From: Cytophagales bacterium
GTDB taxonomy: Bacteria; Bacteroidota; Bacteroidia; Cytophagales; Thermoflexibacteraceae
Length of the DNA: 64,000 bases
Assembly (NCBI GenBank): GCA_004294445.1
Contig: REAZ01000018.1
Location: 35,889-99,888, forward strand
Direction of reading: 5' to 3'
Shown: positions 1 to 9,446 of the stretch, in pieces
Layout: every line of letters starts with the position of its first letter
Numbering within the stretch: position 1 is the stretch's first letter
Notes under the pieces: model-generated
What the model was told of the DNA's origin: nothing
The model's input: the letters and a program-made list of their open reading frames with translations, nothing else
Database searches by the model: none
Program-made: the position numbers and the translations under genes

Positions 1-704
1 TTAAAAGTAGTATCGTTTTGTGCGGGCATATCATTGACGAATTTTCGCTGCTCGGCAGGCAGAGAATAAAAACTAAAATCTTTATTTTTTCTTCTTTCTG
101 AGTAAATAGCATTGAATCGATAGTTACTGACCATGCCTTTTAGGTTAGCTTTCCAAACATGATAAAACATTGGGTTTATCTTATTTTTGTACTTTTCTAA
201 GGTGCTAAGTTTTACTTCTAAAATGGTATCTAAGTAGGCAAACTGCTTATCGATTGGGAGTGATTCATTTTTCTGCACTTGCTCGCCCCACTTTCTCTTG
301 ATGTCAGCTTCCATATAATCAGCCACGAAGTAGTTAAATTTTTCTGCGTTCTTGCCTTCAAACTTGAGTGACGGGTAGAAATTTTTGGCATCGCAAGTCA
401 TTGTTATTTCATCATTTGGCTCTAAAATCCACCGATTGGTGCTAATTTCTTTGCCATGCGTAAAATTAAAGCGAGCCAAATCACTTACTTGGGTCGTAAA
501 GACAAAACTGTTATTTTTGTCTAAGTCAAGCGTAATATTTTCAGCCTCGTCCATTTCGCCTTTTGTGAGAACAAAAGTTACCTTAGAATCTACGGGATTT
601 AGGATTTTTCCTTTGATAGTTACATTGTTTTGGGCATTGGCAATGCAAAGCGAAAGGAAAAATGTAATAGTAATTAAAAAGAGTTTTTCTTTCATGGTTT
701 TCAT
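1..704 (-). CDS. Partial exported protein, TlpA/DUF4369-like N-terminal region
   Basis: An open reading frame runs from ATG at 704 to the left window edge without a stop, so only the first 234 residues are visible. It opens with a signal peptide (basic MKEK, hydrophobic LFLITITFFLSL, then IANAQ). A small beta-rich region starting NNVTIKGKI and a Lys/Glu-rich helical part follow. This resembles the N-terminal domain that precedes thioredoxin in Bacteroidota TlpA-like proteins, but the thioredoxin part would lie outside the window. A second ATG at 695 (MKEKL) is an equally good start. The role is therefore inferred: an envelope protein, possibly a thiol-disulfide oxidoreductase. Confidence 0.7.
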   Translation of the reverse strand, partial: MKTMKEKLFLITITFFLSLCIANAQNNVTIKGKILNPVDSKVTFVLTKGEMDEAENITLDLDKNNSFVFTTQVSDLARFNFTHGKEISTNRWILEPNDEITMTCDAKNFYPSLKFEGKNAEKFNYFVADYMEADIKRKWGEQVQKNESLPIDKQFAYLDTILEVKLSTLEKYKNKINPMFYHVWKANLKGMVSNYRFNAIYSERRKNKDFSFYSLPAEQRKFVNDMPAQNDTTF

Positions 705-895
705 GATTTTTTAGTGAAATAAAATAATAGATAATCTGTCAAGTTGGCGATAAAAACTGAGTTGAAAACTTTTTGCAATCTAATACCAAAATTTTAGTGA
801 TGCCTGCTTTTAACTATCTTTAAAATAATTCTTTTAAACTTTTTAACATCAAAAAAGTAGATAGGCGATTTCGGCAAAAATAAAAATAGTAGCAC

Positions 896-3800
896 TCAAT
901 CAAAAATCACTTTGCAATGAGGAAGTAATTGCCTGATTCGTACTTTTTCTACTTCGGAAAATTGATTGCCACTTAAATCTAATTTTTGTAAATTTTTCAG
1001 CTTCTCTATTTCTGTGGGTAAGCTCGTCAGTTGGTTCGTACTCAAATCTAATTCTTTCAAATTGGAAAGTTCCCCGATTTCCGCAGGCATTTTGCTAAGT
1101 TTGTTATTGTATAAAGTGAGTGTTCTCAATTTTTTGAGATTTCCTATTTCTTTGGGTAGCGTAGTGAGTTGGTTGCCATAAGACTGAAAAGTGATTAAGT
1201 GTGTGAGATTTCCTATTTCTTTGGGCAAGACTTCAATTTGGTTTTTGTCTATGTAAAACTCCTCTAAGTTTACTAAATTACCTATTTCTGTGGGTAATTT
1301 GGTTAAATAATTCTCTACCAGATTTAGAACAGTCAAATTTTTGAGTTTCCCAATTTCTTTGGGTAAAGAGTCGATAGGATTGGTGTTCAAATCTAATACT
1401 GTCAAACTTTGAAGTTCTCCTATCTGAGGTGGTAAAATAGTGAGGTTATTATTACTCAAATCTAAATTTTGCAAATTGGTAAGTTGAGATATTTGAGTCG
1501 GTAGTTTGTCTATCCAACAGTTTTTTAAACCCAAATATTTTAAATGAGAAATACTTAAAATTTCATTAGGGAACCCAAGAGAATCTTCTTTGTATTGACT
1601 TCGGTCAAGCCTCAATACTTCTAATTGGGGATAAAGAGTCAAAGGAATACTTACATTGATTAGCTTTTCCCGCCTCAAGTCTAAGGCTTTCTTGCTTGTA
1701 TCCAACTCTTGAACCAAATAAGCTACGGCGTATTTATTTCCTATGGTATCTAATAGATATTTAGTATTATAGAAATCTATTACGCTTGCCCAGCCGTCAT
1801 CATCAAAATTATTGGCTTCGCTGTAGCTTCCTAATTTCTCTACTCTATCCCCACGTTTATCCATAAAATAAAACTCATTATTATTAAAAGCAATGGCGAA
1901 CTTCCCTTCATAAAAATAAAACGCATTGACTAATTTATCTGCCTGTTCAAAGTTTTTTTGGGCTGTTTGTTTTTGCAAATCAGCCTCTTTGTATTGCTGA
2001 AAAGCAAAGCCCGCCAAGAGCAAAGAAAGCACCCCTACTACGGCAATGATTGTAAACAAAGTATTTTTGAGTCTTTTTGTTCGCTTGTCTTTTTCTTCTA
2101 AGAGCCTTTTCCGCTCCGTACTCTTATCGATAAGTTCTTGTTCCTTTTTTGTCCAAAATTTCATACCGCTTTTGCCCTGTTCCACTATCCGCAAATCGTC
2201 CACATCTATATACGTGTCGTTATTTTGCTCGAATGCAACTAATTTGTTCTCCAAAATAATAGCGGCACGCTGCCCTGCCTTGTCCGAATTTCTAAACTCT
2301 TGCTGAATGATAGGGGCAAGGGTGTCATGAGCTAAACCTGTTTTGTTTTGAGAGGCATCGGAGAGCAAATAAAGGTCTTTGCACTGCCCAAGCAACTGCT
2401 CTACTAATGCCTGTCGGTCTTTGTAGATTTCCCGAAGTTCCTCCAAATTTTTACTATCCGCAGTGCCTAATTTTGTGGTGTGATGATGGAGTAGGTCTAA
2501 ATGTAAACCTGTTTTTTGGAGTTCAGGAAATTTCTTTTCCAATATATTTACTTGCTCATGAAAAAAATCATTCATTAAAATACCTTGCTGCTTTAACTCC
2601 TGATATTTTTTGACCGAAAAATAACGCAATTCTTCTTTTTCACTTAGTTGCCACATTTTAGTCAGAAGTATCTGCAAAACGGGTGCAATCGGGCTTTCCT
2701 TGTCTTCGAGCAAGTCATCTGCAATGATGGCGGGCAAAGTTTCTTCTACATTCAAGCGGTAAGTACGACGAAGTTTTTCCGTTAGTGTCAGCCCTTTTAC
2801 GATTTCTATAATATCCTTTTGAGAAATACTTTTTAAAAAAATTTCTTCTCTTGGAATAGAAAAAGTCTTAAAAACTTCCTTGATTTCGGGGTGATATTCC
2901 TTCCGATAAGACAAAATAAGTTTGCCTTTCGGCTGATTTTGTGGGTCTGAAAATATTTTTTGTATCTCTATTGAAAAATCTTCTAATTCATTGGGCAAAT
3001 TTGGGTTTGCTCTTGTATAACATTCCTCTGCTTGGTCTAAAAGAACAATAAAAGGCAAATCTTTTTCCTTGCTTTTCCATACTTCTAATAACTCAATTTC
3101 GTTATTTTGGTAAGTAGTTATGTTTTTAGCATAAAAATTTTCCTTTTTTTTCTCTAAATTTTGAAGTAAAGTAGATAAAGTTTGCTTTTCTGCTCCTTCT
3201 GCTATTTCTAAAGCTAAACTAATTAACTCAATTTGCTTATTAACTATACTTTTTGCTTCATCATTTGAGCTATTTGCTGAATCATTTAACCTTTTTGCTT
3301 CATCATTTGAGCTTTGAGTATCTATTGTTGTTATTTTGACCTGCTCAGAGGAGAGAGAAATAATCCCTAATGCCTTTTTGAAAGTATCTAAAAGTCCCAA
3401 AGTAGAGTCGCGCCTAATGTAACACACATTCGCCACTTGACTGAGGCGAGGTAGCAAGCCCGCATCAAGCAAACTCGACTTCCCTACGCCCGATTGTCCA
3501 TAAAGCAAAATAACTGGGGCAGCATTTTTGTCAGTTGCTCTATTGTATAAATCTCTGATGTAGTAAGAACGTCCAAAAAATATTTCTGCATCCTCCTTGT
3601 GATACCTTTCCAAAAAACGATAGGGCTTTTCAGGTAGGTGCGTTTGTATGACTTCGGGCAAGCCAAAAAGCGGATTGTCCACTGTTTCGGGCAAATTCCA
3701 ATTCTTGATAATTTCTGCTCCCTCTCGCCAAAGTATTTCCCAAGGAAAGCGGTCTGTGAGGACTTCTTTTTCTTGTTTCCTATATAAACCACGCAAATTT

Positions 3801-4429
3801 GTAGTTCCCTGCTGTATTTTTACTTGGTCTATGGCTTCATTCCACGCTCTTTCTAAGTTTGCCCCGTTTCCAATGGCTTTGTAGAACCTGATGGCAAGGT
3901 CGGTAGCGATGTCGTCATTGATGGAATTGCTCGTACCAATCACTGCAGGAATACCCGCCGCTACCAATTCCAAACTTTGCTGCTGAGTACTACAGCCGTT
4001 GAAAAAAACTAATTTTAAGCCTTTTTGCCTGGCAAAAAAAGAAACTAAGCCTTCTCCATGCGCTACGCTGTTAGTGGTCGAATACCCTAACAGTCGTTTT
4101 TGTGAAGTATTGTTTAAACCACTGTCAAGGTCTCCGACCACTAACAGGGTGGTGGGGGCGTAGTTTTCTAAGAGTAATTGATAGCCGTCTGCATGACCGC
4201 CGTAATGAAAAACGGCGATTCTGTCCTTATAATTGCTGTCTTGGAAAATGTCTAAAATATTCTCTATGGTTACATTTGCTCTTTCTATTACCTCGCAGAG
4301 TCCTGCTTGTACTGCTTTTTGGAGTGCTTTTCTGATGCCGTCCATCTCTCTGGGCAGATTGCGTAGGTAGCGGGCATTATCTTCTTTGTCGTTGGCAAAG
4401 GCAAGGAAAATGATGGGTTTATTTGACAT
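896..4429 (-). CDS. CHAT protease – nSTAND NTPase – transmembrane – LRR fusion protein
   Basis: 1177 residues. Residues 1–240 form a CHAT (caspase-like) domain with the dyad His79 (HYGGHADG) and Cys146 (FFNGCSTQQQ). Residues about 280–730 form an nSTAND-type NTPase with Walker A GQSGVGKSS (311–319) and Walker B FIVLLDQAEE (460–469). A basic stretch (KDKRTKRLK) precedes one membrane helix near 788–811. Then comes a WG-like region (NAFYFYEGKF) and eight diverged 23-residue LRRs, ending in the LLPHCKVIF tail. Positive-inside topology puts CHAT–NTPase in the cytoplasm and the LRRs outside. Compared with the paralogue at 59154, residues 94–122 are an extra in-frame segment made by a palindromic repeat between His and Cys. 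Residues 374–394 hold a 14-codon duplication. CHAT–STAND proteins are often linked to defence or cell death; that role is inferred here, and the substrate is unknown. Confidence 0.9.
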   Translation of the reverse strand: MSNKPIIFLAFANDKEDNARYLRNLPREMDGIRKALQKAVQAGLCEVIERANVTIENILDIFQDSNYKDRIAVFHYGGHADGYQLLLENYAPTTLLVVGDLDSGLNNTSQKRLLGYSTTNSVAHGEGLVSFFARQKGLKLVFFNGCSTQQQSLELVAAGIPAVIGTSNSINDDIATDLAIRFYKAIGNGANLERAWNEAIDQVKIQQGTTNLRGLYRKQEKEVLTDRFPWEILWREGAEIIKNWNLPETVDNPLFGLPEVIQTHLPEKPYRFLERYHKEDAEIFFGRSYYIRDLYNRATDKNAAPVILLYGQSGVGKSSLLDAGLLPRLSQVANVCYIRRDSTLGLLDTFKKALGIISLSSEQVKITTIDTQSSNDEAKRLNDSANSSNDEAKSIVNKQIELISLALEIAEGAEKQTLSTLLQNLEKKKENFYAKNITTYQNNEIELLEVWKSKEKDLPFIVLLDQAEECYTRANPNLPNELEDFSIEIQKIFSDPQNQPKGKLILSYRKEYHPEIKEVFKTFSIPREEIFLKSISQKDIIEIVKGLTLTEKLRRTYRLNVEETLPAIIADDLLEDKESPIAPVLQILLTKMWQLSEKEELRYFSVKKYQELKQQGILMNDFFHEQVNILEKKFPELQKTGLHLDLLHHHTTKLGTADSKNLEELREIYKDRQALVEQLLGQCKDLYLLSDASQNKTGLAHDTLAPIIQQEFRNSDKAGQRAAIILENKLVAFEQNNDTYIDVDDLRIVEQGKSGMKFWTKKEQELIDKSTERKRLLEEKDKRTKRLKNTLFTIIAVVGVLSLLLAGFAFQQYKEADLQKQTAQKNFEQADKLVNAFYFYEGKFAIAFNNNEFYFMDKRGDRVEKLGSYSEANNFDDDGWASVIDFYNTKYLLDTIGNKYAVAYLVQELDTSKKALDLRREKLINVSIPLTLYPQLEVLRLDRSQYKEDSLGFPNEILSISHLKYLGLKNCWIDKLPTQISQLTNLQNLDLSNNNLTILPPQIGELQSLTVLDLNTNPIDSLPKEIGKLKNLTVLNLVENYLTKLPTEIGNLVNLEEFYIDKNQIEVLPKEIGNLTHLITFQSYGNQLTTLPKEIGNLKKLRTLTLYNNKLSKMPAEIGELSNLKELDLSTNQLTSLPTEIEKLKNLQKLDLSGNQFSEVEKVRIRQLLPHCKVIFD
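3251..3313. repeat. Short direct repeat within the nSTAND coding region
   Basis: Two identical 21-bp copies (3251–3271 and 3293–3313) with a 42-bp period encode two SSNDEAK segments inside the CHAT–nSTAND–LRR gene, between Walker A and Walker B. The period is 14 codons, so copy-number change would keep the frame. The paralogue at 59154 lacks this segment. Confidence 0.8.
4066..4149 (-). repeat. 84-bp palindromic repeat inserted in frame in the CHAT domain
   Basis: The ends are near-perfect inverted repeats: 4066–4080 (CGCTGTTAGTGGTCG) pairs with 4135–4149 (CGACCACTAACAGGG). The same element, also 84 bp, stands at 63589–63672, and an 87-bp copy at 63793–63879. On the minus strand it reads through without a stop as about 28 codons (residues 94–122 of the host protein, including VVGDLDSGLNN and STTNS). 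The paralogous CHAT gene has only a short loop at this point: His-to-Cys distance is 40 residues there against 67 here. Confidence 0.88.
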
Positions 4430-4474
4430 TTTTTTATCCCTGTTTTTTTAAAACCTCAAGTTAATGTTAATTTT

Positions 4475-5569
4475 TTAAAGCAGAAACTTATTCATCTTTT
4501 CTTCTGCTTTTTCTATTTCCGCTACTAAGCGAAATTGTGTTCTGCACCTATCTATGTTATGGTTTGGGTGTTTTATTTTGTAGTAAATATTTCCCGAAAG
4601 ATAGTCGGTCAGGAAGCGAACACCCATGATGAGTGTTATCATTTTCCCCCCAAAAACCAATAACGATTTTTCTTTTTCGGTAATGAAGAATTTTGCCTCT
4701 GAAAGATAGCCTTCTACAAGTTTTTCAAAAATCTCCATGCGTATTTGCACTTTATCAAGATTGGTTTCATCTTCGGCAGAAAGGCTCAAAGACGTACGCA
4801 TCAAATCTCCAAAATCATAAATTAAAGTTCCCGCCATGACTGTATCCAAATCTATGACGCAAACGGCTTCTCCCGTAGCTACGTCCATGAGAACATTGTT
4901 TATTTTTGTGTCGTTGTGAGTAACCCTTTGCGGCAGAGAGCCGTCTTGCAGGTAATTGGCTAATTCGGTAGCTATATTTTTATGTTGGAGAGCAAAGTCT
5001 ATTTCTGCTTTGGCAGCCTTTAGCGTATCTTCAAGGCTATTTTGGATAGCATTTTCCAGCTGTTCGTACCGCCAGCTTAGGTTGTGGAAATTTGGAATGG
5101 TATCGTGCAGCAGGCTCGGACTCAAATCGGCAAGTAATCGCTGAAATTTGCCAAACCCCTTGCCCGCTTGGAAGGCTTGGTCGGCATTACTCACTACATC
5201 AAAAGTAACTGTATCGGGGACGAATAGGTAAGCGCGCCAAAAGTTATGCCTATCGTCTTGGATAAATAGTTTTTCGGCAGTTTCTTCGCTTTGCTTTGCG
5301 GCAATCACCTCAAGAATTTGCCTATCTGAGCTTTGATTTAGTGCCGCAAGATGCTGCTTTTGATGCCTGCAAACAGTGGCAATGTTCGCCATTACTTCGG
5401 CAGGTTTTTTGAAAACTTCGTGGTTAATACGCTGAATAATATACTTTTGGAGAGAGGTCGTTACCAAAAAAGTATCATTGATATGCCCTGCACCAAAAGG
5501 CACAATACTCAAAATGTTTCCCTGCAAGGCAAAGTGCTGCGAGATAGCTAATATTTGGGGATAGTTCAT
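4475..5569 (-). CDS. APH-fold phosphotransferase, N-acetylhexosamine kinase-like
   Basis: The chosen start is ATG at 5569 (MNYPQIL, 364 residues). An in-frame upstream ATG at 5605 would add only an atypical hydrophobic dozen residues. The protein has the aminoglycoside-phosphotransferase fold: an N-terminal nucleotide lobe (FGAGHINDTFLV, residues 25–36; YIIQRIN, 43–49), the catalytic loop THNDTKINNVLMD near 217–229 and the metal-binding VIDLDTVMAG. This pattern, with QRIN and a long linker, fits the NahK-type sugar-1-kinase group, often mislabelled mucin desulfatase. The substrate is inferred to be an amino sugar or similar small molecule. It lies on the same strand as the CHAT gene and ends 45 bp before it, so co-transcription is possible. 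Confidence 0.8.
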   Translation of the reverse strand: MNYPQILAISQHFALQGNILSIVPFGAGHINDTFLVTTSLQKYIIQRINHEVFKKPAEVMANIATVCRHQKQHLAALNQSSDRQILEVIAAKQSEETAEKLFIQDDRHNFWRAYLFVPDTVTFDVVSNADQAFQAGKGFGKFQRLLADLSPSLLHDTIPNFHNLSWRYEQLENAIQNSLEDTLKAAKAEIDFALQHKNIATELANYLQDGSLPQRVTHNDTKINNVLMDVATGEAVCVIDLDTVMAGTLIYDFGDLMRTSLSLSAEDETNLDKVQIRMEIFEKLVEGYLSEAKFFITEKEKSLLVFGGKMITLIMGVRFLTDYLSGNIYYKIKHPNHNIDRCRTQFRLVAEIEKAEEKMNKFLL

Positions 5570-5675
5570 ACAGCAAAAATAGCGAATAAAGAGATAAAAT
5601 TTCATAGATTTACAAATGAAAGAAGTAATATGCCAATGTAAAGTTAAAATATCTTATTTTTGATGCAAATGTCGC

Positions 5676-5702
5676 TTGGCTTACAGTGATAAACTATCTT
5701 TG
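5676..5702 (+). promoter_or_regulatory. Bacteroidota-type promoter before msrB
   Basis: TATCTTTG at 5695–5702 matches the TAnnTTTG -7 box. A TTGG at 5676–5679 is a weak, somewhat close -33 partner. The msrB start codon lies 53 bp downstream. Confidence 0.45.
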
Positions 5703-5755
5703 CACGTAAATTGGCTATAGTGCTAATACAATATCATTAAACCATTTTTAAGAGT

Positions 5756-6352
5756 ATGAGAAACTTTTTTTTGAAATCATTTTGTTTAATTATCGGACTG
5801 GCAATCCTTAGCAGCTGTAGCCAAGCCCAGCAGAAATCTACAGCAAAAACAGACACTAAAAGTCAAACCCAAAAAACAGAAAATACCATGAGCGAGGACA
5901 AATTCATTATCAAAGACAAGACCTTAGATAACACCAAGATAGACGAAAATAACAAAGTAGTGAAGTCTGAGGAGGAGTGGAAAAAACAGCTAACTCCTGA
6001 GCAGTTCCAGATATTAAGAAAAAAAGGAACAGAATATGCTTTTACGGGCAAGTTCTACAAGCACAAAGACAAGGGACTTTACGTTTGTGCGGGCTGTGGG
6101 AATGAACTGTTTACTTCCGAGCAGAAATACGATTCGGGCTGCGGTTGGCCAAGTTTTTATGACGGCATTGCGGCGGGGAAAATCAAGACGACCTTAGACA
6201 CTACACATGGCATGACGCGCACCGAAATTACCTGCGCTCGCTGTGATGGGCATCTGGGACACGTATTTGAGGACGGACCCAACCCCACAGGTTTACGCTA
6301 CTGTGTAAACTCTATTTCTATCGATTTCAAAAAGAAAGAAGAGAATAAATAA
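5756..6352 (+). CDS. msrB: Peptide-methionine (R)-S-oxide reductase, predicted lipoprotein
   Basis: 198 residues. It reduces methionine-R-sulfoxide in proteins. The SelR/MsrB domain covers about 75–195: zinc ligands Cys111/Cys114 (CAGC) and Cys160/Cys163 (CARC), the GCGWPSF motif (128–134) and catalytic Cys183 in [11 protein letters not shown]. The N-terminus (basic start, hydrophobic stretch, LSSC with Cys21) is a lipobox, followed by a Thr/Lys/Gln-rich linker of about 30 residues. This MsrB is therefore predicted to be anchored in the envelope and to repair periplasmic or surface proteins. The gene ends 1 bp from the convergent ABC gene. Confidence 0.95.
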   Translation: MRNFFLKSFCLIIGLAILSSCSQAQQKSTAKTDTKSQTQKTENTMSEDKFIIKDKTLDNTKIDENNKVVKSEEEWKKQLTPEQFQILRKKGTEYAFTGKFYKHKDKGLYVCAGCGNELFTSEQKYDSGCGWPSFYDGIAAGKIKTTLDTTHGMTRTEITCARCDGHLGHVFEDGPNPTGLRYCVNSISIDFKKKEENK

Positions 6353-6353
6353 A

Positions 6354-8216
6354 CTATTCTCCTGCGGGCTGATTTGGAGCGGGCTTTTGGTTCTGTTTTT
6401 TCCTGCGAAGCATCGATTTTCTGATGTCTTCGGGCGTACCCTTAGGAATAGCTTCCAATAGCTTTTTGGTATAGTTAGACTTAGGTTGGGAATAAATCTC
6501 ATCAGCAAAGCCCTCCTCTACTATCAGCCCTTCTTGCATCACCAAAATACGGTCTGAAATAAATTTGATAACTGAAAGGTCGTGCGAGATAAAAATATAA
6601 GTTAGGTTATATTCCTCTTTGAGTTTATTAAGCAAGTTAAGCACTTGTGCCTGCACAGAAACGTCAAGTGCCGAAACGGATTCATCGCAAATGACAAACT
6701 TAGGCTCGATAGCCAGCGTGCGAGCTATACAAATTCGCTGACGTTGCCCACCAGAAAACTCATGAGGGTAGCGGTTGAAGTACATACCACTTAGATTTAC
6801 AGTTTCAAGCAGGTGTATTACCTTGTCTTTGCGTTCTTTGTCGTTGCTCCCAATTTTGTGGAGTCGCATCGGTTCTATGATAGCTTCGCCAATCGTAATT
6901 CGAGGATTCAAAGACGAATACGGGTCTTGGAAAACAATCTGAATATCTTTGCGCAACTCTCTCATTTCTTTTGTAGAAGAAATCTTAGATATATCTCTGC
7001 CTTGAAAAATTACTTCTCCGCTTGTAGGCTGAATAAGGTGCAGAATACTCCTTCCCAAGGTAGTTTTGCCGCAGCCCGACTCCCCTACCAAACCAAGCGT
7101 TTCTCCCGGATATACATCAAAAGTAACGCCATCCACTGCTTTTTTTATCTTTGTAGCTTTCCCAAGCCAATTTTTTTCTTGCGGGAAATGCACTTTTAAA
7201 TCTCTTACTTGGAGGATAGGCTCTTGGGCTACAATTCGCCCTTGTTTCGCCTTTATTTCTTGCAAACTTTGGAAGTTTGACATGATTGCCTGACCAACTG
7301 ATTTGAATTTTGCTTCTGACATTTCCACAATGTTCCCATTGCTGTCTGTTTCCATAAAGTCTTTTACTACGGGCAAGACCTTAAGTTTAATGTCTAATCT
7401 TGGTCGGCAGGCAAGCAACCCTTTGGTATAAGGATGCTTCGGATTCGAGAAAATCTCAAATACAGAGCCTTTTTCTACAATTTTGCCATTATACATGACC
7501 ATCACACTATCAGCCATTTCTGCTATTACGCCCAAATCATGCGTAATAAATAAGATAGACATTTCTTGGCTTTCGCGGAGTTCCTGCAAAATTTGCAAAA
7601 TTTCACGCTGCACCGTTACGTCAAGGGCTGTAGTAGGCTCGTCAGCTATGAGCAAAGAGGGTTGGCAGGAAAGTGCCATAGCAATCATCACGCGCTGTTT
7701 TTGCCCTCCCGAAAGTTCGTGAGGATAGGCAAGAAAAGCAGAATGAGGAAGTCTTACTCTTTCAAAAATGGCTAAAGTACGTGCTTTTGCACCTTTGTAG
7801 TTCATGCCTACTTCATGCAGCAAAATGGCTTCTGTGATTTGCTCTCCACAGGTAAATACAGGATTTAGCGAACTCATTGGCTCTTGGAAAATCATGGCAA
7901 TTTCTCCCCCACGCAAACTTCGCATCTGCTGATTGCCAAGTTGCATAATATCCACTTTGCCCATAGAAGGGGATTGGAACATCACTTCGCCGTCAATCAC
8001 TTTCCCCGGAGGGTCAGGAATGAGCCTCATTAGCGAAAGTGCGGAAACAGATTTACCTGAACCAGATTCTCCTACTATACCAACTGTTTCTCCTTTTTTG
8101 ATTTTAAAACTTACACCATCGATGGCGGTATGCTCGCCTCGCTCTGTAGCAAATTTCACCACCAAATTCGTCGCCTCTAACAGGGTATCGTCATCAATTT
8201 CGTTTTCCAAAGCCAT
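6354..8216 (-). CDS. Oligopeptide ABC transporter, fused double ATPase (DppD–DppF type)
   Basis: 620 residues with two complete ABC ATPase halves in one chain. The first has Walker A GESGSGKS (49–56), signature LSGGQKQR (168–175) and Walker B LLIADEPT. The second has Walker A GESGCGKT, signature FSGGQRQR and Walker B FVICDES (Ser replaces the usual Pro). Each half is followed by the oligopeptide-type C-terminal extension ([29 protein letters not shown]). It would energise a peptide or dipeptide permease. No permease or binding-protein gene lies nearby, so its partners must be encoded elsewhere. Confidence 0.93.
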   Translation of the reverse strand: MALENEIDDDTLLEATNLVVKFATERGEHTAIDGVSFKIKKGETVGIVGESGSGKSVSALSLMRLIPDPPGKVIDGEVMFQSPSMGKVDIMQLGNQQMRSLRGGEIAMIFQEPMSSLNPVFTCGEQITEAILLHEVGMNYKGAKARTLAIFERVRLPHSAFLAYPHELSGGQKQRVMIAMALSCQPSLLIADEPTTALDVTVQREILQILQELRESQEMSILFITHDLGVIAEMADSVMVMYNGKIVEKGSVFEIFSNPKHPYTKGLLACRPRLDIKLKVLPVVKDFMETDSNGNIVEMSEAKFKSVGQAIMSNFQSLQEIKAKQGRIVAQEPILQVRDLKVHFPQEKNWLGKATKIKKAVDGVTFDVYPGETLGLVGESGCGKTTLGRSILHLIQPTSGEVIFQGRDISKISSTKEMRELRKDIQIVFQDPYSSLNPRITIGEAIIEPMRLHKIGSNDKERKDKVIHLLETVNLSGMYFNRYPHEFSGGQRQRICIARTLAIEPKFVICDESVSALDVSVQAQVLNLLNKLKEEYNLTYIFISHDLSVIKFISDRILVMQEGLIVEEGFADEIYSQPKSNYTKKLLEAIPKGTPEDIRKSMLRRKKQNQKPAPNQPAGE

Positions 8217-8243
8217 TCTTTTGAGGTGTAAAATAGGTAAAAA

Positions 8244-8672
8244 CTATACTCTTTCTTCGCCCAACAGCCACAGTTCAGCATTTACTTCATCAGTAAAATA
8301 TTGAATTTGAGGTAGTTTTTTTTCTACCAATGCTTGCTCTTCTTCTTCGCTTTTGAAAAGCTGCTTGCTCATCTCTGCCTGTGCCAATACCGCCATTCGT
8401 AGTTTTGCCTCTGTTGGCGCATATTCTGCTATTTTGAGGTACTCGCTCTGCACCCAATCTGCCAAATGATTTACATCTATGAAATGAATATTATGCACAT
8501 CAGACATTACTCGCAAAGGCTTGTACTTAGTTAGTAATTCTATGTGCATTGCTTCTTCCTGCCCAAGCTCTTCCTCATCACGCTCAGAAGCAGGTAGTAG
8601 CCACCTGAACTCCATAATAGAGAACTGTTTATCATAGTAAATACGCTGAAATTTGCTTTCGTATAACTTCAT
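8244..8672 (-). CDS. Conserved hypothetical protein, possible STAS/SpoIIAA-like fold
   Basis: 142 residues with no signal peptide or membrane helix. It begins with a beta-rich stretch (YESKFQRIYYD, FSIMEFRWLLP), has an alternating middle (KPLRVMSDVHNIHFIDV) and an acidic, helical C-terminal half (KSEEEEQALVEKK). The layout of a short cytoplasmic alpha/beta protein is compatible with STAS/SpoIIAA-like proteins of Bacteroidota, but no diagnostic motif is visible, so the function is unknown. It ends 27 bp upstream of the ABC gene start on the same strand, which suggests a shared transcript. Confidence 0.75.
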   Translation of the reverse strand: MKLYESKFQRIYYDKQFSIMEFRWLLPASERDEEELGQEEAMHIELLTKYKPLRVMSDVHNIHFIDVNHLADWVQSEYLKIAEYAPTEAKLRMAVLAQAEMSKQLFKSEEEEQALVEKKLPQIQYFTDEVNAELWLLGEERV

Positions 8673-8768
8673 AATAGCTAATATTTATTGGTTTGCAAAC
8701 TGCTTACTGACATCAAGTATATTCAAAAGTAATCATTAATTTTTTCCTTTACAAAAATAACAAAAAAA

Positions 8769-9401
8769 TTATAACTTTTGAGCTATCATCAGCCCATCGC
8801 GCAGCGGCAGTAGCGTATTGCTTACTCGCTCGTCTTGTTGTATTTTTTCGTTAAAATGCCTGATTGCCTGCGTGTCTTTGTCTTGCTTATCCAGCACTTT
8901 GCCGTACCAAAGTACATTATCAGCAATGATGAAGCCTCCTTTTCTCACTTTGTCGAATACCAAATCGTAATAATTGGCGTAGTTGAGTTTGTCTGCATCT
9001 ATGAAAACCATGTCAAAAGTTTCGTCCAAGGCAGGAATGAGCTGCATCGCATTGCCAATCAGGAGTTTTATTTTTGAGGATAGCCCCGCCTCCGAAATAT
9101 ATTTGCTTATCATTTCTTCCATTTCCTCATTTACTTCGAGGGTGTAGAGCAAGCCATCTTCTGCCAAACCTTGTGCCAAGCAAATAGCCGAATAGCCCGT
9201 AAAAGTCCCAATTTCCAACACTCGGCGCGGGCGAAGCATTTGCGAAAAAGTAGCCAGCATATTCCCCTGCAAATGCCCAGAGAGCATTCTTGCCTGTAAT
9301 ACATTCGCATAGGTATCCCGATTGAGCCTCCCTAAGACCTCGCTTTCGGGCGTAGAATGTGCTGCTGCATACTTCTCTATTTCCTGATGAACGATATACA
9401 T
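8769..9401 (-). CDS. Class I SAM-dependent O-methyltransferase (CCoAOMT-like)
   Basis: 210 residues, the usual length of the bacterial caffeoyl-CoA O-methyltransferase-like family. The SAM motif I VLEIGTFTGYSA is at 61–72. The acidic residue after beta-2 is in YTLEVNEE, and FDMVFIDADKLNYANYYD carries the metal-binding and catalytic Asp residues. GGFIIADNVLWYGKV follows. It transfers methyl groups from SAM to a hydroxylated, probably catechol-like, small molecule; the substrate is not predictable. Confidence 0.92.
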   Translation of the reverse strand: MYIVHQEIEKYAAAHSTPESEVLGRLNRDTYANVLQARMLSGHLQGNMLATFSQMLRPRRVLEIGTFTGYSAICLAQGLAEDGLLYTLEVNEEMEEMISKYISEAGLSSKIKLLIGNAMQLIPALDETFDMVFIDADKLNYANYYDLVFDKVRKGGFIIADNVLWYGKVLDKQDKDTQAIRHFNEKIQQDERVSNTLLPLRDGLMIAQKL

Positions 9402-9446
9402 AAGTGATAAATAAAATTCTGATATTTTTTTATTTTGATGAGGTTG

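Noticed and set aside
385..714. Open frame of 109 codons on the plus strand
   Set aside because: It lies opposite the partial exported protein, whose signal peptide and codon use are convincing.
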